From NCBI RefSeq assembly GCF_014646895.1, contig NZ_BMOD01000019.1:24229-88228 (forward strand): a stretch of 64,000 nucleotides of DNA, written 5' to 3'. This document shows, in pieces, positions 41,749 to 49,713 of this stretch (the stretch's first letter is position 1; the number at the start of each line of letters is the position of its first letter). The position numbers were made by a program, and so were the translations under genes. Source of the stretch: Deinococcus roseus. GTDB lineage: Bacteria; Deinococcota; Deinococci; Deinococcales; Deinococcaceae. The notes below the pieces were generated by a model. The model was not told where the DNA came from. It did no database searches and saw only the letters and a program-made list of their open reading frames with translations.

Positions 41749-43980
41749 TCAGAAATTGGTCAGAGAATGCTGCATGATGCGGCCCCGACCAGCCTGTTTG
41801 GCGCGGTACAGGCACTGGTCGGCCATGTGGATCAGGTCCTCGGGAGACATCCCGGACTGCGGCACCAGGGTCGCCACCCCCACACTCACCGTGACCAGTG
41901 GGCTGATGTCGGATTTTTCGTGGCTGATTTCCAGCCCCCGAACCTCCTGCTGGATGCGCTGGGCCACCAGCATGGCTCCCATCGGGGTGGTTTCGGGCAG
42001 GATCACCACGAACTCTTCACCTCCATAGCGGGCCACCGTGTCTCCCCGGTTGCGCACCGAACGGGACAGGGCCTGGGCAATGTGCTGCAGGCAGCGGTCC
42101 CCTTCCAGGTGACCGTAATGGTCGTTGTAGCGCTTGAAGAAATCCACATCACACAGAATCAGACTCAGGGGCCTGTTGTGTCTGAGGTGGTTCACCCACT
42201 GGCTCTGCAGGTGCTCATTGAACGCCGCCCGGTTGTAAATCTGGGTGAGGCCATCCAGAAAAGCAAAACGCTGCAGCTCCTCATTGGCGACCCGCAGGGC
42301 TTTCTCGGCCTTCATGCGCTCTGTGACCTCATCCTGCAATTCACGGGTGCGGGCCTGCACCTGCACCTCCAGGTTCTCGGCATAACTGCGCAGGGCCAGC
42401 GTTTGTTCCAGTTGCTGGATGGCATGGCTGACGCTGTGACACAGGCTTTCCTCATCGAACCTTCCAGACGTGGGCGGTTCGTACAGCAGGTACCCATAGT
42501 GCAGGTCATTCACATACAGGGGGGTCAGCAGCAAACTGCCTGCAGCCAGCTCCTCCTGCATGCTCTCTGGCAACAGATCGCGGGTGGCAAACACCGAAGA
42601 ATCCAGGTTGGAGAGGGTCCCGGCGGCCATGGCCACATGGGCAAAAGGAGCAGGGGTGGAATCATAACTCTCGTACAGCACCAGCATGCAGTGCCGGATG
42701 TAAAGGTGTTCCAGATGCACCCTCAGGGCCTCAAACAGATCCTCATGGTTCTGCACGGCAAAAAGACCAGGGGCATTCTTGGTGCTGCCCACCAGCAGCA
42801 GCTGGTTCCGGGAATGCAGCATCTGCAAAGCACTGCCCAGAATGGACTGGGCGGCAAACCCCAGGGCCAGCACCTGCTGTTGCTGGTCTGGCTTGACCTG
42901 CAGGGCGAGCTTTTGCACACAGCCCTGAAGACCATCCCGCCACAGGAAAAACTCCTGGTCCAGACGGGTGCGGCGCAGCAAAGCTTCTTTCCAGGAGGTC
43001 AGAAACCGGCTGTGTTGCTCCGCATGCACGGCCACCTGCTCAAACAGCGTCAGCAACTTCTGCTGGGCTTCCACCACCCCACGAAACATCTCGCTGGGAG
43101 AAAGGAATTCAAACCCTGCCAGAGGCGGACCACACGATTCCCGCACCACCAGCTGGGGACTGATGTAATGGTCCTGCACGCCTGCCCCTTCATGGGCCAT
43201 GGACAGCAGCATCCGCCCTGCCTCCACGCCTTGCTCAAAAAACGGCTGCCTGACGGTGGTCAGTGCTGGAACCACATGCTTGAATTCCTCGCTGTCATCG
43301 AAGCCCACCACGGCAATGTCTTCTGGAACCCGCAATCCCAGTGCCGTGATGGCCTGGATGGCCCCTTCGGCCATTTCATCGTTGGCACAGACCACGCCTT
43401 CAAACTCTCGGGTGCGCTGCAACAAACGGGTCATTTCCAGATAAGCCCGCGAAGAAGCATAATCCCCGGTCAGGATCAATTCTTCCTGCACGGGTAGCTG
43501 GTGCTCGTGCAGCACTTCACGGAACACCTGCTCACGCTCTTCGGAATCGTAATTTCCAGGAATGCCCCGCATGAACACCAGGCTTTTCAATTTGCGCACC
43601 GTGACCAGGTGCTCCATCAGGGAGCGCATGGCAGGTCGGTTGTCCAGCAGCACGTTGGAGGTTTCAGGAATCCTGCGCCCGATGCTCACAATGGGCAGGG
43701 GACGGTAAGACTGAATGCACCGGGCAAACTCCTCATCTGAAACATGCACCCCCAGAGGCGAAGCCAGCAGAATCACACCCAGATACCGGGAAGGATCAAT
43801 CAATTTGTAAATGTCCGTGGCGCGCTGCAGGGTGGCTCTCGGGGTGTTGAAGTTGCGACCCACAAAAACAGTGGAGGCCACGCCCTGCTCTTCTAAGGCG
43901 TGCTGCACGCCTGCAATCAGGGTGGTCTGGTAAGGATAAAGGTAGTCGGTGAGCACAGCAACGCTTTTCACAGGAGTCAT
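41749..43980 (-). CDS. LacI-type sensor fused to GGDEF diguanylate cyclase
   Basis: The 743-residue cytosolic protein starts with a sugar-binding domain of LacI/RbsB type (1-285) but has no helix-turn-helix; the landmarks GVVCANDEMAEGAIQAI and VVGFDDSEEFKHVVPALTTV are present. A central region (300-525) has GAF-like character, a coiled coil follows (about 530-570), then GGDEF (575-743) with GGEEF at 653-657. No RxxD precedes it at the usual distance, so product inhibition is probably absent. It would link binding of a sugar to cyclic di-GMP. GAGGAGAGG lies before the ATG. It lies next to the lacI gene of the glucoside locus. Confidence 0.9.
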   Translation of the reverse strand: MTPVKSVAVLTDYLYPYQTTLIAGVQHALEEQGVASTVFVGRNFNTPRATLQRATDIYKLIDPSRYLGVILLASPLGVHVSDEEFARCIQSYRPLPIVSIGRRIPETSNVLLDNRPAMRSLMEHLVTVRKLKSLVFMRGIPGNYDSEEREQVFREVLHEHQLPVQEELILTGDYASSRAYLEMTRLLQRTREFEGVVCANDEMAEGAIQAITALGLRVPEDIAVVGFDDSEEFKHVVPALTTVRQPFFEQGVEAGRMLLSMAHEGAGVQDHYISPQLVVRESCGPPLAGFEFLSPSEMFRGVVEAQQKLLTLFEQVAVHAEQHSRFLTSWKEALLRRTRLDQEFFLWRDGLQGCVQKLALQVKPDQQQQVLALGFAAQSILGSALQMLHSRNQLLLVGSTKNAPGLFAVQNHEDLFEALRVHLEHLYIRHCMLVLYESYDSTPAPFAHVAMAAGTLSNLDSSVFATRDLLPESMQEELAAGSLLLTPLYVNDLHYGYLLYEPPTSGRFDEESLCHSVSHAIQQLEQTLALRSYAENLEVQVQARTRELQDEVTERMKAEKALRVANEELQRFAFLDGLTQIYNRAAFNEHLQSQWVNHLRHNRPLSLILCDVDFFKRYNDHYGHLEGDRCLQHIAQALSRSVRNRGDTVARYGGEEFVVILPETTPMGAMLVAQRIQQEVRGLEISHEKSDISPLVTVSVGVATLVPQSGMSPEDLIHMADQCLYRAKQAGRGRIMQHSLTNF

Positions 43981-44174
43981 GACTCGCCCTCTCCTCGGGT
44001 TGCTTTCTTTATACTCCTTGCCGTCTTACAAAAAATGGTCTGGGTGGAAAGCCCGTGGTCTTCAGCCGTGGGATGCCATAACCCAGCTGCCCATCAGAGC
44101 GGGAGGTCAAAGCTTCCCCAAAAACAGAAAGAAGCGGTCAGAAACTGTGCTCAACCGCACCTGATCAGACCTGC

Positions 44175-44477
44175 TCAGATCCCGTCGATTTTCACCAGGT
44201 TCTCAATGCGCTCTGCAGCTGCAGTGAGCCCCAGTCCTTTCAGTGATGCTGCACACTTGCCAATGGCGCGGGTGTCAATTTCGCCCCGGTTCCAGGCTGC
44301 AATCAGGACCGCGCACTGCTGCAAGGCATCTGCCACCTGCTCCTTGTGAAACATGGCTGCCAGATTGCCTGGAGCCTGCGGCTGGGTGGTTTGTGCCTCT
44401 GCCTGGGTGCCCAGAATCACCTGCATGAAAATTTCGTCGTATTTGGCCCGGAGTTCGGGGGAGACCTGTTTGCTCAT
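44175..44477 (-). CDS. Small helical protein of unknown function
   Basis: The 100-residue product is mostly helical and polar, with no signal peptide or membrane segment. The ATG at 44477 (MSKQVSPEL) is chosen because a perfect TATAAT lies 7 nt upstream, indicating a leaderless message; an in-frame ATG at 44597 would translate heptamer repeat DNA into LSALGSR repeats and is rejected. No family is recognised. It is divergent from uvrB, separated by heptamer pair 3. Confidence 0.6.
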   Translation of the reverse strand: MSKQVSPELRAKYDEIFMQVILGTQAEAQTTQPQAPGNLAAMFHKEQVADALQQCAVLIAAWNRGEIDTRAIGKCAASLKGLGLTAAAERIENLVKIDGI

Positions 44478-44504
44478 GGGGAACATTATAGGGGTGGGGC
44501 ACTG

Positions 44505-44557
44505 GGCCGAGAGCCGAGAGCCGAGAGCCGAGAGCCGAGAGCCGAGAGCCGAGAGCA
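44505..44557. repeat. Heptamer array, GAGCCGA orientation (left arm of pair 3)
   Basis: Seven almost perfect tandem GAGCCGA units, the most regular array in the window. It ends in CCGAGAGCAAGGTAA, a boundary shared with the array at 12594 in reverse complement. The spacer 44558-44698 shows no gene. Confidence 0.92.
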
Positions 44558-44698
44558 AGGTAACTGCTGCGATGCTGGGTGTCAAGGAAAATCTCAAGTG
44601 CGTATAAAAACATATTCATTCTGAGTATGGGTCATCAGAGGGATGGTGCATTTCTGGCAGGTGAACCACCTGAACCCACAGATTGCTGGTTTGTTTTT

Positions 44699-44732
44699 GC
44701 CCTCGGCTCTCGGCCCTTGGCCCTCGGCCTTC
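44699..44732. repeat. Heptamer array, TCGGCTC orientation (right arm of pair 3)
   Basis: Four to five degenerate units (GCCCTCG, GCTCTCG, GCCCTTG, GCCCTCG). It lies 58 nt upstream of the uvrB start codon, just before its promoter region. Gap 44478-44790 holds only pair 3 and the uvrB promoter. Confidence 0.88.
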
Positions 44733-44769
44733 TCCCAATTAGGCCATATCACCCACCCCAGCATTAAGT

Positions 44770-44790
44770 TTATGGCGTAAAATAAAGGTT
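44770..44790 (+). promoter_or_regulatory. uvrB promoter with RDRM-like sequence
   Basis: TAAAAT (44778-44783) ends 7 nt before the ATG. It overlaps TTATGGCGTAAAATAA (44770-44785), an imperfect palindrome with the same 16-bp spacing as the ddrB site. uvrB belongs to the DdrO regulon in other Deinococcus species. No good -35 box is seen. Confidence 0.45.
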
Positions 44791-46806
44791 ATGCTCAAGG
44801 TGAAATCAGAATTTACACCCAGTGGAGATCAACCGACAGCCATTCGCAGTCTGGTGGAGGGCCTGGACGACGGGCTCAGGTTTCAAACCCTCCTGGGCGC
44901 GACTGGGACGGGAAAAACCTATACGGTTGCCAAAGTCATCGAGGAGACCCAGCGGCCTGCTTTCATCCTTGCCCCCAACAAAATCCTGACCGCCCAGCTG
45001 GCCAGTGAATTCCGGGCTTTCTTTCCAGATGCAGCTGTGGAGTTCTTTGTCAGTTACTACGATTACTACCAGCCGGAAGCTTACGTTCCCGGAAAAGATT
45101 TGTTCATCGAGAAAGATGCAGCCATCAACCAGGAACTTGAGCGCCTGAGGCACAGCACCACCCGCAGTTTGCTCACCCGACCGGACACCATTGTGGTGGC
45201 CTCGGTGTCTGCGATTTACGGTCTGGGGGATCCCGAAGAGTACCGCAAGATGAACATCATCATCAAGGTCGGCGAGAAGATGGGCCGCGATGAGGTGATT
45301 GACCGACTGCTGGAACTGCAGTATGAGCGCAACGACATCGAGATCCAGCCCGGGCGTTTCCGGGCCAAAGGGGATGTCATGGAGATCTGGCCTTCCTACG
45401 ATGAAGCCCCCATGCGGGTGGAACTGTGGGGCGACGAGGTGGACCGCATCGTGATGTACGATCCGCTGACCGGGAATGTGGCTGCAGAGCTGCCTTCCAG
45501 TGTGATCTATCCGGCCAAGCATTATGTGTCCAGTGCAGGCAACGTGGAGCGGGCCATCGTGACCATCCAGGAGGAACTGGAGCAGCGCCTGGAGTACTTC
45601 AAGAGTGTGGGCAAACTGCTGGAAGCCCAGCGCCTGAAAGAGCGCACCCTCTACGATCTGGAGATGCTCAAGGTGCTGGGGTACTGCTCAGGCATTGAGA
45701 ACTACTCCAGACACATGGACGGACGGGAAGCCGGGGCCACCCCATACACCATGATCGATTACTTCCCGGAGAACTTCATCACCTTCATTGATGAGTCACA
45801 CGTCACGGTGCCGCAGATTGGCGGCATGAGCAACGGGGACCGCAGCCGCAAGCAAACCCTGGTGGATTTCGGGTTCCGGCTGCCCAGTGCCATGGACAAC
45901 CGCCCCCTCAAATTCGAGGAGTTTTTGGAGAAAACCGGTCAGATCGTGTTCGTGAGCGCCACCCCCGGCCTTTACGAGCGGGAGATCTCCGGGAACATTG
46001 CAGAGCAGATCATTCGCCCCACAGGTCTGATTGATCCCACCGTGACGTTGCGGCCCATCCAGGGACAGGTGGAGGACTTGCTGGGCCGGGTGCGTGAACG
46101 GGCGGCAAAAGGAGAGCGGGTGCTGGTGACCACCCTCACCAAGCGCATGGCAGAAGACCTCACCGAGTACCTGCTGGAAAAAGGGGCGCGGGCCAGGTAC
46201 ATGCACTCCGACATCGACACTGTTGAGCGCCAGGTGATCATCCGGGATTTGCGCCTCGGGCACTACGATGTGCTGGTCGGAATCAATTTGCTGCGTGAAG
46301 GTCTGGATTTGCCAGAGGTCTCGCTGGTGGCCATTCTGGATGCAGACAAACCCGGTTTCCTGCGCAGTGAGCGCAGCCTGATTCAGACCATTGGTCGCGC
46401 GGCCCGCAACGTGAATGGCGAGGTGGTGCTGTATGGCGATGTGGTCACACCTGCCATGGACTACGCCATGAAGGAAACCGAGCGCCGCCGTGAGAAACAG
46501 CAGAAGTACAACGAGGAGCACGGCATCACCCCCGAAACCATCAAAAAAGAAGTGCGGGACGTGATCCGTGGCGAGGAAGAACCCGAACTCAAGAAAGACA
46601 TGCCCGACACCATGGACCGGGACACCATCCTGGCCCAGATCACCGATCTGGAACTGGACATGTGGCAGGCCTCAGAAGACCTCGATTTCGAGAAAGCCGC
46701 TTCTTTGCGCGACCAGATCCGGGAACGGGAAGCCAAGCTGTCCGGCAAGGACTTCAAGCAGCCCACGGTTCCGGGCCAGAAGGTGCGCAAGAAGGGCAGA
46801 CGGTAA
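44791..46806 (+). CDS. uvrB: Excinuclease ABC subunit B
   Basis: The 671-residue helicase-like subunit of nucleotide excision repair loads onto damage with UvrA and recruits UvrC. Walker A GATGTGKT (near residue 36), the beta-hairpin region YYDYYQPEAYVP that clamps DNA, FIDESHVTVPQI, VSATPG, and motif VI QTIGRAARN are all present, and the C-terminal UVR domain (LELDMWQASEDLDFEKAASLRD) that contacts UvrC is complete. No ribosome site is seen, and a -10 box lies 7 nt from the ATG, so the message is probably leaderless. The stop codon lies in a 14-bp tandem duplication. Confidence 0.98.
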   Translation: MLKVKSEFTPSGDQPTAIRSLVEGLDDGLRFQTLLGATGTGKTYTVAKVIEETQRPAFILAPNKILTAQLASEFRAFFPDAAVEFFVSYYDYYQPEAYVPGKDLFIEKDAAINQELERLRHSTTRSLLTRPDTIVVASVSAIYGLGDPEEYRKMNIIIKVGEKMGRDEVIDRLLELQYERNDIEIQPGRFRAKGDVMEIWPSYDEAPMRVELWGDEVDRIVMYDPLTGNVAAELPSSVIYPAKHYVSSAGNVERAIVTIQEELEQRLEYFKSVGKLLEAQRLKERTLYDLEMLKVLGYCSGIENYSRHMDGREAGATPYTMIDYFPENFITFIDESHVTVPQIGGMSNGDRSRKQTLVDFGFRLPSAMDNRPLKFEEFLEKTGQIVFVSATPGLYEREISGNIAEQIIRPTGLIDPTVTLRPIQGQVEDLLGRVRERAAKGERVLVTTLTKRMAEDLTEYLLEKGARARYMHSDIDTVERQVIIRDLRLGHYDVLVGINLLREGLDLPEVSLVAILDADKPGFLRSERSLIQTIGRAARNVNGEVVLYGDVVTPAMDYAMKETERRREKQQKYNEEHGITPETIKKEVRDVIRGEEEPELKKDMPDTMDRDTILAQITDLELDMWQASEDLDFEKAASLRDQIREREAKLSGKDFKQPTVPGQKVRKKGRR

Positions 46807-46821
46807 AGGGCAGACGGTAAA
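46794..46821. repeat. 14-bp tandem duplication over the uvrB stop codon
   Basis: GGGCAGACGGTAAA occurs twice in a row. The first copy holds the last codons and stop of uvrB; the second is outside the gene. It looks like a slippage duplication. Confidence 0.9.
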
Positions 46822-46854
46822 AGCCCAGAAGATCAAACAGAAAAAAGTGTGCAG

Positions 46855-46880
46855 GACCCCAGAAACCTGGGGTCTTTTTC
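46855..46880 (+). terminator. Intrinsic terminator after uvrB
   Basis: A perfect 8-bp stem GACCCCAG / CTGGGGTC with loop AAAC is followed by TTTTTC. Confidence 0.92.
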
Positions 46881-46945
46881 ATGGATTTTGCCATCCTGTG
46901 GGCCACAATACATGTTGTTGATTGGGTTTTTTCTACTGTGGAACC

Positions 46946-47968
46946 ATGCAGCAAACCAGAGATGTGACCCGACCACAACCCGAACGCAAGGACATCCTGG
47001 CTTTGTGGGGAGGCATCCTGTTCAGTGCCCTGTTCACCTTGCTGGTGTGGGTGCTGGATTTCAGACTGGAGCCTCTCAGGCAGACTTTTCTTCCCGATCA
47101 GGGGGCATCCTGGTACTTCTGGAAGTTGCCGGGTCCCACTTTCTGGACGCATTTCAGTGCCTGGTTTCTGTATCTGGCCCACCAGATCACCATCTGGGGT
47201 CTGATCTTTTACGCGCAGACCCGTGTGAAGAAATACACTGCAGGGCTGCATCCGGTGAACTTCTGGGCACTGGGGGTGAACGCGGTGTTTGTGCTGCTGC
47301 ACCTGCTGCAGACCCACCTGTTTTATGACGGTCTGGCCCAGGATGTCAGCATCTACAGCTCGCAGGGATCGGTGATTGTGCTGCTGGTGCTGGTGCTGGT
47401 CATGGAAAACAAACGCCGGGGCATGTTTTTCGGCAAAAAAGCACCCCTCAAAGCCACCATTGTGGACGCTGTGCGCAAATACCACGGGTATTTCTTCTCC
47501 TGGGCCGTGGTCTACACCTTCTGGTACCACCCGATGGAAACCACCTCAGGGCACCTTCTGGGCACCTTCTACACCCTGATGTTGATGCTGCAGGGCAGCC
47601 TTTTTCTGACCCGTATCCATGTGAACCGGTACTGGACGCTGGCGCAGGAACTGCTGGTGGTCATTCACGGCAGCATCGTGGCCCTCTCCAACACCAATGG
47701 TCTCTGGCCGATGTTTGCGTTTGGCTTCCTGGGGGTGTTCATTGTGACCCAGATGCACGGCCTGGGCTGGAGCAGGCTCACCCGCTGGATTGTGGCCTCC
47801 CTGTTTTCTGGCTGGGTGATCTACGTGTACAGCGGCAGGGGCTGGGGAAAACTCAATGAAATTATGCGGATTCCGTTGATTGATTACGTGCTGGTTTTCG
47901 TGCTGGCTGGACTGGTGTGGTTGCTGGTCTGGATCGGGCAGGGCATTCGCAAGCTGCAAAAAAGTTAA
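46946..47968 (+). CDS. Multi-pass membrane protein of unknown function
   Basis: The 340-residue product has about eight to nine hydrophobic helices from residue 16 to near the C-terminus, with a short basic loop (ENKRRGMFFGKKAP) in the middle. No family motif is recognised. A TACTGT box ends 6 nt before ATG 46946 and no ribosome site is seen, so leaderless expression is likely; an in-frame ATG at 46922 would overlap the promoter. The gene is a single unit between uvrB and the second GH1 gene. Confidence 0.65.
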   Translation: MQQTRDVTRPQPERKDILALWGGILFSALFTLLVWVLDFRLEPLRQTFLPDQGASWYFWKLPGPTFWTHFSAWFLYLAHQITIWGLIFYAQTRVKKYTAGLHPVNFWALGVNAVFVLLHLLQTHLFYDGLAQDVSIYSSQGSVIVLLVLVLVMENKRRGMFFGKKAPLKATIVDAVRKYHGYFFSWAVVYTFWYHPMETTSGHLLGTFYTLMLMLQGSLFLTRIHVNRYWTLAQELLVVIHGSIVALSNTNGLWPMFAFGFLGVFIVTQMHGLGWSRLTRWIVASLFSGWVIYVYSGRGWGKLNEIMRIPLIDYVLVFVLAGLVWLLVWIGQGIRKLQKS

Positions 47969-47983
47969 ACAACACAAGCCAGC

Positions 47984-48016
47984 AAGCCGGGGATGGTGTT
48001 CCCGGGCTTCTTTTTT
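47984..48016 (+). terminator. Terminator after the membrane-protein gene
   Basis: A 10-bp stem with one mismatch (AAGCCGGGGA / TCCCGGGCTT) is followed by CTTTTTTG. Confidence 0.85.
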
Positions 48017-48091
48017 GCCCGTTCTGGCTCCTTTATAATGTTGACACTGCAGGCATCTGATCCGAATTTCTCTCGATCACAGGAGGTCAAC

Positions 48092-49444
48092 ATGTCACAG
48101 TTTCCAGCAGATTTCGTGTGGGGCACCGCCACTTCGGCCTACCAGATTGAAGGGGCCGTGCGCACCGATGGGCGCGGAGCCAGCGTCTGGGACATCTTTT
48201 CCCACACCCCCGGCAAAATCAAAGATGGCAAGAACGGCGACACCGCCTGCGACCATTATCACAGGTCCTCTGAAGACATCGCCCTGATGCAGGAACTCGG
48301 GATGAATGCCTACCGGTTTTCGGTGTCCTGGCCGCGCATCCAGCCCGAAGGAAAAGGCAGGCCCAACAAAAAAGGTCTGGGTTTTTATGACCGCCTGATT
48401 GACCAGTTGCTGGACAGTCGAATTGACCCGTATGCCACGCTCTTTCACTGGGATTTGCCCCAGGCCCTCGAAGACCAGGGAGGCTGGCTCAACCGGGACA
48501 CTGCCCACCGTTTTGCAGAATACGCCCACATCCTGGCAGATGCCTTCCAGGACCGCATCAAAGCCTGGATCACCCTCAATGAACCCTTTGTGGTGCTGAC
48601 CCTGGGGTATGCCCTGGGACAGCATGCTCCAGGCAGAACCTTGCTTTTGGACGCCATGCCCGTGGCCCACCATCAATTGCTGGCCCACGGTCTGGCTGTG
48701 CAGGCCATCCGTGAGATCAGCCGCAGTCCAGTGGGCATTGCCCAGAACCTGGCCCCCGTGATTCCTGCCACCGACACAGACGAGGACCTGCAGGCAGCAG
48801 CCCACATGGATGACCTGCACAACCGTCTTTTCCTGGACCCCATCTTGCATGGTGAATATCCCAGAAGCCTGCTGGCCTTGCTGGGAGAACAGGCCGAAAC
48901 CTTCATCCGGCAGGAAGACTTTCAGATGATTGGTTCCAGACTGGATTTCCTGGGGGTCAATTACTACGCCCCTGACCACGTGAAAGCCAGCAGCACTGCT
49001 CCACTGGGCCTGGAGACGGTCCCGATGCTGGATTACCAGCAGACGGGATTCGGCTGGCCTGTGGTTCCCGAAGGCCTCACCCAGTTGCTGCTGGACCTCA
49101 AAGACCGCTACGCAGAAAAACTGCCCCCCATCTTCATCACCGAAAATGGTTGCTCTTACCCCGATGCCCCCGATCTGGCAGGCAAGGTCAACGACTCCAG
49201 GCGCATCGAATTTCTGGAACGCCACCTGGACGCCCTCGGTCAGGCCATCGAAAAAGGCGCAGACGTGCGGGGTTACTTCTGCTGGTCTCTGCTGGACAAC
49301 TTCGAGTGGGCAGAGGGGTACACCCAGCGTTTCGGACTGGTGCATGTGGATTTCCAGACCTTCAAGCGCACCCCCAAAGCGTCTTATTACTGGCTGCAGG
49401 GGTACCTGAGAAGTGGGAAGTGGAGGCGGGAAGGGGCGGTGTGA
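48092..49444 (+). CDS. GH1 beta-glucosidase (second copy)
   Basis: The 450-residue cytosolic family 1 hydrolase has FVWGTATSAYQIEGAV at the N-terminus, acid/base Glu in LNEPFV and nucleophile Glu in ITENGC. It is clearly homologous to the enzyme at 33088 but diverged along its length, so it probably differs in specificity. AGGAGG lies 5 nt before ATG 48092, which decides the start; a TATAAT at 48034 gives a leader of about 50 nt. It is a single-gene unit followed by heptamer pair 4. Confidence 0.95.
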   Translation: MSQFPADFVWGTATSAYQIEGAVRTDGRGASVWDIFSHTPGKIKDGKNGDTACDHYHRSSEDIALMQELGMNAYRFSVSWPRIQPEGKGRPNKKGLGFYDRLIDQLLDSRIDPYATLFHWDLPQALEDQGGWLNRDTAHRFAEYAHILADAFQDRIKAWITLNEPFVVLTLGYALGQHAPGRTLLLDAMPVAHHQLLAHGLAVQAIREISRSPVGIAQNLAPVIPATDTDEDLQAAAHMDDLHNRLFLDPILHGEYPRSLLALLGEQAETFIRQEDFQMIGSRLDFLGVNYYAPDHVKASSTAPLGLETVPMLDYQQTGFGWPVVPEGLTQLLLDLKDRYAEKLPPIFITENGCSYPDAPDLAGKVNDSRRIEFLERHLDALGQAIEKGADVRGYFCWSLLDNFEWAEGYTQRFGLVHVDFQTFKRTPKASYYWLQGYLRSGKWRREGAV

Positions 49445-49448
49445 GAGA

Positions 49449-49480
49449 AGCCGAGGGCCGAGAGCCGAGGGCCGAGGGCA
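49449..49480. repeat. Heptamer array, GAGCCGA orientation (left arm of pair 4)
   Basis: Four to five units (CCGAGGG, CCGAGAG). It begins 5 nt after the GH1 stop codon. Its partner at 49666-49696 lies in inverted orientation; the terminator at 49584 lies between them. Confidence 0.88.
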
Positions 49481-49583
49481 AAAAGAACTCCAGAGCATTT
49501 GGCTGGGAGCGCTGTTCCAGCAGGCTCCCATTTGCTGAAATCTGTGCAAATCCATTCAGGCCATGCCGAAAAGCATTTCAAAG

Positions 49584-49612
49584 AAGAAGGCAGATGCTGG
49601 ATCTGCCTTCTT
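49584..49612. terminator. Bidirectional terminator inside heptamer pair 4
   Basis: A perfect 12-bp stem AAGAAGGCAGAT / ATCTGCCTTCTT has a 5-nt loop and is followed by TTGCTTG on plus and CTTTG on minus. It lies between the convergent GH1 and GH16 genes. Confidence 0.85.
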
Positions 49613-49665
49613 TGCTTGCATTTCTGATTCATCGCCTGGACAGAGAGTTCGCTTTGTTGCACGAT

Positions 49666-49696
49666 GCTCTCGGCTCTCGGCTCTCGGCCCTCGGCG
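49666..49696. repeat. Heptamer array, TCGGCTC orientation (right arm of pair 4)
   Basis: Four units (GCTCTCG, GCTCTCG, GCTCTCG, GCCCTCG). It ends 18 nt before the end of the GH16 gene on the opposite strand. Confidence 0.9.
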
Positions 49697-49713
49697 CATC
49701 TTTGCCTTCTGAA

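Noticed and set aside
41734..43497. 587-residue open frame antisense to the sensor-cyclase gene
   Set aside because: His/Gln-rich, no motifs; real gene is on the minus strand with GGEEF.
44505..44557. Possible CRISPR array
   Set aside because: Units are 7 bp without spacers and no cas genes are nearby.
44478..44597. Repeated LSALGSR peptide at the N-terminus of the 44175 frame, and similar peptides elsewhere
   Set aside because: It is translation of heptamer repeat DNA upstream of a good leaderless start; such peptides appear at every array and are not proteins.
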